From Chloroflexota bacterium (GTDB lineage: Bacteria; Chloroflexota; Anaerolineae; Anaerolineales; DRMV01): a stretch of 9,927 bases of DNA. The translations under genes and the position numbers were made by a program. Where the stretch lies: NCBI GenBank assembly GCA_013153335.1, contig JAADEP010000063.1:1-9927 (forward strand), written 5' to 3'. Of the stretch, positions 5,992 to 9,927 are shown piece after piece. The first letter of the stretch is position 1. The number at the start of each line of letters is the position of its first letter. Under the pieces are notes generated by a model. That model was not told the origin of the DNA. It made no database searches and worked only from the letters and a program-made list of their open reading frames with translations.

Positions 5992-6597
5992 ATGGCGGTC
6001 CAAGACTATCGCGAATACCTAAAGGAAATCCTCATCCCCGAGGATAAACTGCAGGCTCGCATTACGGAACTGGCGCAGCAGATCAGCCAAGACTATGCGG
6101 GCAAGGACTTGGTCCTGGTTTGCATCCTCCGCGGGGGCGTGATGTTTTTGACCGACTTGATGCGTCGCCTCACTGTGCCCCACGAAATCGAATTCATGGC
6201 GGTTGAGTCCTACGGCAAAGGCGCGCGCGAGCCCGGCGAGCTGCATATTACCATGGATTTGCGCACCGCGATTACGGGCCGCGATGTGCTTTTGGTTGAG
6301 GACATCATCGATAGCGGCCACACGGTCGCGCAAGTGCTCCAATTGCTCGAAATGCGCCAACCCAAGTCCCTCAAGGTCTGCGCGCTGTTGGACAAACACG
6401 AGCGCCGCCAGGTCGACGTGCCCATTGATTACGTCGGCTTCACCATCCCCAATTATTTTGTGTTTGGTTATGGTTTGGACATGGACGGATATTGGCGCAA
6501 CTTGCCTTTCATCGCGGTGCCGGATTTGACCCGTTACCAAGGCCACTTGCCGGACGACGTGGAGCCGGGGGAGGAGGTAGGGGCCGAGGATGCGTAA
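5992..6597 (+). CDS. hpt: Hypoxanthine phosphoribosyltransferase
   Basis: 201 residues. The PRPP-binding motif VLLVEDIIDSGHT ends at residues 103-111 (EDIIDSGHT). LRGGVMF (46-52) is the PPi-binding loop, ESYGKG (72-77) starts the flexible active-site loop, K135 in LLDKHERR contacts the purine ring, and FVFGYGLD (156-163) is the C-terminal signature. The enzyme makes IMP and/or GMP from hypoxanthine or guanine and PRPP. ATG 5992 has AAGGAGG at 5981-5987. An acidic tail of about 20 residues follows the core. The gene follows tdk by 45 bp and its last 8 bp overlap the next start (6590). A 6-bp inverted repeat, TGGGCC/GGCCCA (5958-5963, 5975-5980), lies just before the ribosome site. Confidence 0.96.
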   Translation: MAVQDYREYLKEILIPEDKLQARITELAQQISQDYAGKDLVLVCILRGGVMFLTDLMRRLTVPHEIEFMAVESYGKGAREPGELHITMDLRTAITGRDVLLVEDIIDSGHTVAQVLQLLEMRQPKSLKVCALLDKHERRQVDVPIDYVGFTIPNYFVFGYGLDMDGYWRNLPFIAVPDLTRYQGHLPDDVEPGEEVGAEDA

Positions 6598-8131
6598 TCC
6601 GCACATGCGTCCACTGCCTGAACTCGCGCTGCGCGTGCGCGGTTTGCGCGGGGCCGAGGCCCCGCTCTATCTGGTCGGCGGCGCAGTGCGGGACTGGCTG
6701 TTGGAACGCCCCGTTCATGATTTGGATTTCGTGCTTCCGCGCGGGGCCATCGCGTTCGCTCGCCAGGTTGCGGATGCGCTACGCGCCGCGTTTTTCGTTT
6801 TGGACCCCGAACGGGACGTCGCGCGGGTGATTGTGCACAAGGGGCCGGAGCGCACCCCCCTTTTTCTTGACTTCGCCGCGTATCGCGGAGAAAGCCTGGA
6901 AGAGGATTTGCGGCTGCGCGATTTCACCATCAACGCCATGGCCCTCGACCCCTTTGAGCCGCAGCGCTTGCACGATCCCACCCACGGATTGCAAGATTTG
7001 AAGGATAAGGTCTTGCGGGTGTGCTACCCGCGCGCGTTCCTCGACGATCCGATTCGAATCCTGCGGGCCGTGCGCTTGAGCGTGCAGCTGGGCTTTCGCT
7101 TCGAGGCCGAAACCCAGCGCCTGCTTCGCCGGCATGTGCGCGGCCTGGCCCGAAGCTCACCGGAACGCCAGCGGGACGAACTTCTGCGCATCTTGAACCA
7201 TCCCAAGGCCGACGTCGCGCTGCGGGTGTTGGGATTGGTCAAAGCTCTGAACCTTGTTTGGCCCGAATTACCCCGGCTGCGCGAGGTGGTTTTACGTGCG
7301 GATGGGTCGCTAAACGGGTGGAATTATTCCCTTGCGACCGGGCATTATTTGCATCGATTGATGCAGACCTTGCACCGAGAATACAACCCCGACGCGAACG
7401 CGAACTTCGCGCTGGGGATGGTTTCGTGGCTCTTGGGCCGGTATCGTCAGCAGCTAGCCGAGCATTGGAACACCCGTCTGCACCCCTATCGCACGCTGCG
7501 GCCCATTCTTTTGTGGGCCGCTTTCTATCATGCCGTGGGGATGGCCGAAATCACCCCCGTACCTGGGCCCGAAGGTTGGCGGATTTACCCAGGTTATGCC
7601 GAACAAAGCGCGAAGCTGGTGGAGGTGCGCGCCAAAGCCCTGCGTTTGAGCCATTACGAAGTGCGCCGCTTGGTCCGTATTGTGCGATACCATATTGAGC
7701 CACTGCACTTCGCGCATCGGGGCCCCGAGGCTTTGAGTGACCGCACAATCCACCGCTATTTTCGGGCCGCGGGCGAGGCCGGCATTGACGCGACGTTTGT
7801 GGCTTTGGCCAGTGTATTGGCGCGCTATGGGCTCTCGCCGCCCCACGACCTGTGGGAGCGGCACGTGCGGGTCGCGCGGCGCTTGTTCGAGGCCTGGTGG
7901 GAACGGCACGACCAGGTCATCGCGCCGCCCGTGTTGCTCCGCGGGGACCAGGTGCAGGAGGTTCTGGGTATTCAAGCCGGGCCCTTGGTCGGGCTCGCGC
8001 TGCGCGCGCTGCAAGAAGCCCAGGCCGCGGGCGAGGTCCACAGCCCAGATGACGCGATTCTGTGGCTGCGAGAATGGTACCAGGGCTACCGTTCTCGCAA
8101 GGTCAACGGGACCGCGCCCTTGGCCCGTTGA
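6590..8131 (+). CDS. CCA-adding enzyme/poly(A) polymerase family nucleotidyltransferase with degenerate HD region
   Basis: 513 residues. The class II nucleotidyltransferase head has LVGGAVRDWL (28-37), the metal-binding D44-x-D46, RDFTINAMALDP (110-121) and the neck motif DDPIRILRAVRL (152-163), so catalysis is probably intact. A central HD-like domain follows: GHYLHRL near 251-257, WAAFYHAVGM (309-318) and LVRIVRYHIEP (361-371). The expected LHDiGK is YHAVGM, so the HD aspartate is replaced by A315. The C-terminal part (about 450-500) matches the tRNA-NT C-terminal helical domain. Likely role: adding CCA or part of it to tRNA 3' ends; poly(A) addition is the alternative. ATG 6590 overlaps hpt by 8 bp, with AGGAGG 12 nt upstream; ATG 6605 is a possible alternative. 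Confidence 0.88.
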   Translation: MRNPHMRPLPELALRVRGLRGAEAPLYLVGGAVRDWLLERPVHDLDFVLPRGAIAFARQVADALRAAFFVLDPERDVARVIVHKGPERTPLFLDFAAYRGESLEEDLRLRDFTINAMALDPFEPQRLHDPTHGLQDLKDKVLRVCYPRAFLDDPIRILRAVRLSVQLGFRFEAETQRLLRRHVRGLARSSPERQRDELLRILNHPKADVALRVLGLVKALNLVWPELPRLREVVLRADGSLNGWNYSLATGHYLHRLMQTLHREYNPDANANFALGMVSWLLGRYRQQLAEHWNTRLHPYRTLRPILLWAAFYHAVGMAEITPVPGPEGWRIYPGYAEQSAKLVEVRAKALRLSHYEVRRLVRIVRYHIEPLHFAHRGPEALSDRTIHRYFRAAGEAGIDATFVALASVLARYGLSPPHDLWERHVRVARRLFEAWWERHDQVIAPPVLLRGDQVQEVLGIQAGPLVGLALRALQEAQAAGEVHSPDDAILWLREWYQGYRSRKVNGTAPLAR

Positions 8132-8160
8132 AGCCTACGTCCCCAAAAGGAGGCAATGGG

Positions 8161-8940
8161 ATGCACGTGCAACATTTCCACCCCCGGGGCCGCCGGGGGA
8201 CGGTACTCTTTCTGCACGGCTTGGGTTCAGCCGGTGAAGCTTGGGCCGGGCAAGCGCCCGTGCTCCGCGCGCTCGACCTGCAGGGCCTCGCGCCCGACCT
8301 GCCTGGGTTCGGGCGATCGCCGTGGCCCGGGGGGCCGGTTACCCTGGACCGCTTTGCGGACTTCGCGCGCGAGGTCCTAGATCAGCATGGCGTGGAACGC
8401 GCGCACGTGGTCGGTATCTCGTTCGGTGGGGTGGTCGCGCAGCGCTTGGCTCTGCGCGCGCCCGAGCGCGTGCAGACCTTGACGTTGGTCAACACCTTTG
8501 CCCGGCTCAAGCCCCAAACGTGGCGTGACTGGCTGTACTTTCTGACGCGCGGAGCATTGGCTTTGCTCCTTTCCCCACGGTGGCAAGCGTCGCTGGTCGC
8601 GAAGCGCATCTTCCCCAAACCTGAGCACCAAACCTTCCGCCAGATTTTGGCACAGCACATCCGCATGGCCGACCCTCGGGTTTACCGCCGGGTGATGTGG
8701 GAGCTCATGCGCGTGGATTTGACCGACGAACTCCCTCGCATCCAAGCGCCCACCCTCGTGGTTATGGGCCAAGAGGATACGACGACCCCGCCCCAAGTGC
8801 AGCAAATCTTGGCCGAGCGCATTCCCAACGCGCGCGCGGTGCTGCTGCCCGGCGGGCACGGGCTCATCGCGGATCAGGCCGATGCGTTCAACCAAACGTG
8901 GCAGGCCTTCCTGCAGGAGCATCTGGAGAAGGCAGGATGA
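8161..8940 (+). CDS. Alpha/beta-fold hydrolase
   Basis: 259 residues with a complete catalytic triad: nucleophile S87 in GISFGG (85-90), D206 in GQEDTTTP and H233 in GGHGLI. The oxyanion region is FLHGLG (17-22), followed by DLPGFGRS (46-53). A helical cap lies at about residues 112-185. The fold covers esterases, C-C hydrolases and thioesterases, and the substrate cannot be read from the sequence; the pattern resembles the MhpC/BioH-like broad group. ATG 8161 has GGAGG at 8149-8153, 7 nt upstream; in-frame extension to 8062 would run into the preceding gene and is rejected. It starts 29 bp after the nucleotidyltransferase, and its stop overlaps the MOSC start by 4 bp, suggesting coupled expression. 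Confidence 0.9.
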   Translation: MHVQHFHPRGRRGTVLFLHGLGSAGEAWAGQAPVLRALDLQGLAPDLPGFGRSPWPGGPVTLDRFADFAREVLDQHGVERAHVVGISFGGVVAQRLALRAPERVQTLTLVNTFARLKPQTWRDWLYFLTRGALALLLSPRWQASLVAKRIFPKPEHQTFRQILAQHIRMADPRVYRRVMWELMRVDLTDELPRIQAPTLVVMGQEDTTTPPQVQQILAERIPNARAVLLPGGHGLIADQADAFNQTWQAFLQEHLEKAG

Positions 8941-9776
8941 GCACGCTGCAGGTGCAAGGCCTGTGGGTGTATCCGGTCAAATCGTTCCAAGGCATGCGGG
9001 TGCCCCGTTGGCCGGTCGAGCCCTTGGGGCTCCGTTTTGACCGACGTTGGATGTTGGTCGATCCTCAAGGGCGTTTTTTGAGCCAGCGCCGTCTTCCGGC
9101 CATGGCCCGGCTGCGCGCGTACCTCGCTTATCACGACGCGCAGGCCGGGCACCCGCGGCTCGTGTTATACGACGCGGCCGGCGAGGCGTTCGAGGTGCCC
9201 ATGCCGAATCCCACGGGGCCGCGGTTGCGCGTTCGGGTCTGGAAGGACGAGGTCGAGGCCTTGTGGGTTTCGCGCGAAGCCGACGCGTGGCTCGCCGCGC
9301 GTTTGGGCGCGGACGTCCGATTGGTGTACTTCCCCGACGACGCACATCGCCCACTCTCGCCCAGGTACGGATACCCGGGCGAGGGTACGACGTTCACGGA
9401 TGGTTACCCCATCCTGCTCATCACGCAAGGCTCGCTGGACGATCTGAACCGCCGTTTGACCCAGCCCGTTGGGGCCGAGCGCTTTCGCCCGAATGTGCTC
9501 CTTGGGCCGACTGAACCTTATGCCGAAGATACATGGCATCGCATTCGCATCGGGCGCGTATCGGTGCGCGTGGTCAAACCCTGCACGCGTTGCGTGATCA
9601 CGACCCTGGATCCGCGCACGGGCCAGCGTTTGGGCAAAGAGCCCTTGGCTACACTGGCGACATACCGCCGCGGCCGGGGCGGTGTCCTCTTCGGCCAGAA
9701 CGCGGTGCCCGAAGGCGAGGGCTTGTGGGAGGTCGGCCAGCGGGTCACGGTTCTGCGCGCTCGAGGGGCTTGGTAG
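8937..9776 (+). CDS. MOSC-domain protein, YcbX/mARC-like
   Basis: 279 residues. The N-terminal MOSC beta-barrel domain starts with LWVYPVKSFQG (9-19) and RFDRRWMLVD (33-42). The MOSC domain carries TDGYPILLIT (154-163), ERFRPNVLL (181-189) and KPCTRCVITTLDPRTG (214-229). C219 aligns by recall with the molybdenum-coordinating cysteine of mARC and YcbX. KEPLATLATYRR and FGQNAV further on also match that family. Such proteins bind molybdenum cofactor and reduce N-hydroxylated compounds. E. coli YcbX has an extra C-terminal 2Fe-2S domain; this protein ends without one, so it would need a separate electron donor. ATG 8937 overlaps the hydrolase stop (ATGA), with GGAG at 8925-8928. Its 3' end overlaps deoC on the other strand. 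Confidence 0.87.
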   Translation: MSTLQVQGLWVYPVKSFQGMRVPRWPVEPLGLRFDRRWMLVDPQGRFLSQRRLPAMARLRAYLAYHDAQAGHPRLVLYDAAGEAFEVPMPNPTGPRLRVRVWKDEVEALWVSREADAWLAARLGADVRLVYFPDDAHRPLSPRYGYPGEGTTFTDGYPILLITQGSLDDLNRRLTQPVGAERFRPNVLLGPTEPYAEDTWHRIRIGRVSVRVVKPCTRCVITTLDPRTGQRLGKEPLATLATYRRGRGGVLFGQNAVPEGEGLWEVGQRVTVLRARGAW

Positions 9777-9927
9777 GACCTTCGGCCTCGAGGCACGTAC
9801 GCACAATTTGCTCGCTCGCGCTCGCGCCAAGACGCGTTGCGCCCGCGCGGATCATGGCCAAAGCCTGCGCGCAGGTACGGATGCCGCCCGAGGCTTTGAC
9901 GCCCATGCGCGGGCCGACGACCGCGCG
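9745..9927 (-). CDS. deoC: Deoxyribose-phosphate aldolase, C-terminal part (5' end outside window)
   Basis: The minus strand is open from the window edge to a TGA at 9747-9745, giving 60 C-terminal residues. VGPRMGVKASGGIRT is the hallmark of bacterial DeoC, and its lysine corresponds to E. coli K201. It is followed by ALAMIRAGATRLGASAS, the phosphate-binding end of the TIM barrel. The enzyme splits 2-deoxyribose 5-phosphate to glyceraldehyde 3-phosphate and acetaldehyde in deoxynucleoside breakdown. It fits the nearby thymidine kinase and hpt as nucleoside metabolism. The last 32 bp overlap the MOSC gene tail to tail. Confidence 0.9.
   Translation of the reverse strand, partial: RAVVGPRMGVKASGGIRTCAQALAMIRAGATRLGASASEQIVRTCLEAEGPTKPLERAEP

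Noticed and set aside
4081..6003. 640-codon open frame on the minus strand across xdhC, the nitroreductase and thymidine kinase
   Set aside because: It is antisense to three well-supported genes, its residues (rich in R, G, H, Q) show no recognisable domain, and long stop-free antisense frames are expected in GC-rich coding DNA.
8062..8160. In-frame extension of the alpha/beta hydrolase into the nucleotidyltransferase gene
   Set aside because: ATG 8161 has GGAGG at ideal spacing and matches the usual N-terminus of the fold.

Overview
The window is GC-rich, densely coded bacterial chromosome. Shine-Dalgarno sites are strong (GGAGG type), several genes overlap by ATGA, and G/C is preferred at third codon positions. 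There is no rRNA, tRNA, CRISPR array, transposase, phage gene or integration site, so it reads as ordinary chromosome rather than an island. The mix of an FbiB-like nitroreductase, XdhC, a YcbX/mARC-like MOSC protein, a type II thymidine kinase and a CDP-paratose 2-epimerase homolog would fit Chloroflexota (Anaerolineae-like), but that is inference and no marker gene settles it.

Layout. Positions 1-3626 hold a leftward block of four genes, in transcription order: a zinc-ribbon Nudix hydrolase, a ketopantoate-reductase family protein (PanE/ApbA), a YbhN/LPG-synthase-type integral membrane protein, and a CDP-paratose 2-epimerase-like SDR protein cut by the window edge. The last three are tightly overlapped. 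An extended -10 sequence (TGCTATAAT) sits on the Nudix stop codon and probably drives them. Positions 3627-3748 are a divergent control region. It has extended -10 elements facing both ways inside one 16-bp near-palindrome, next to a perfect 14-bp GC palindrome.

Positions 3749-9776 hold a rightward run of seven genes: XdhC-family protein, FbiB-C-like nitroreductase (ATGA overlap), thymidine kinase, hypoxanthine phosphoribosyltransferase, a CCA-adding/poly(A) polymerase family nucleotidyltransferase with a decayed HD site, an alpha/beta hydrolase, and a MOSC-domain protein (ATGA overlap). A probable internal promoter precedes thymidine kinase. At the right edge the C-terminal part of deoxyribose-phosphate aldolase (deoC) lies on the minus strand and overlaps the MOSC gene tail to tail by 32 bp.

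Themes. (1) Nucleoside/base salvage: tdk, hpt and deoC, with a Nudix hydrolase. (2) Molybdenum cofactor handling: XdhC and the MOSC protein. (3) Cell-surface sugar/lipid metabolism: epimerase plus membrane protein. I found no convincing wholly new multi-gene system. The items most worth a second look are the divergent promoter with its palindrome, the translationally coupled XdhC/FbiB-C-like pair, the HD-lacking nucleotidyltransferase and the short mARC/YcbX-like protein.
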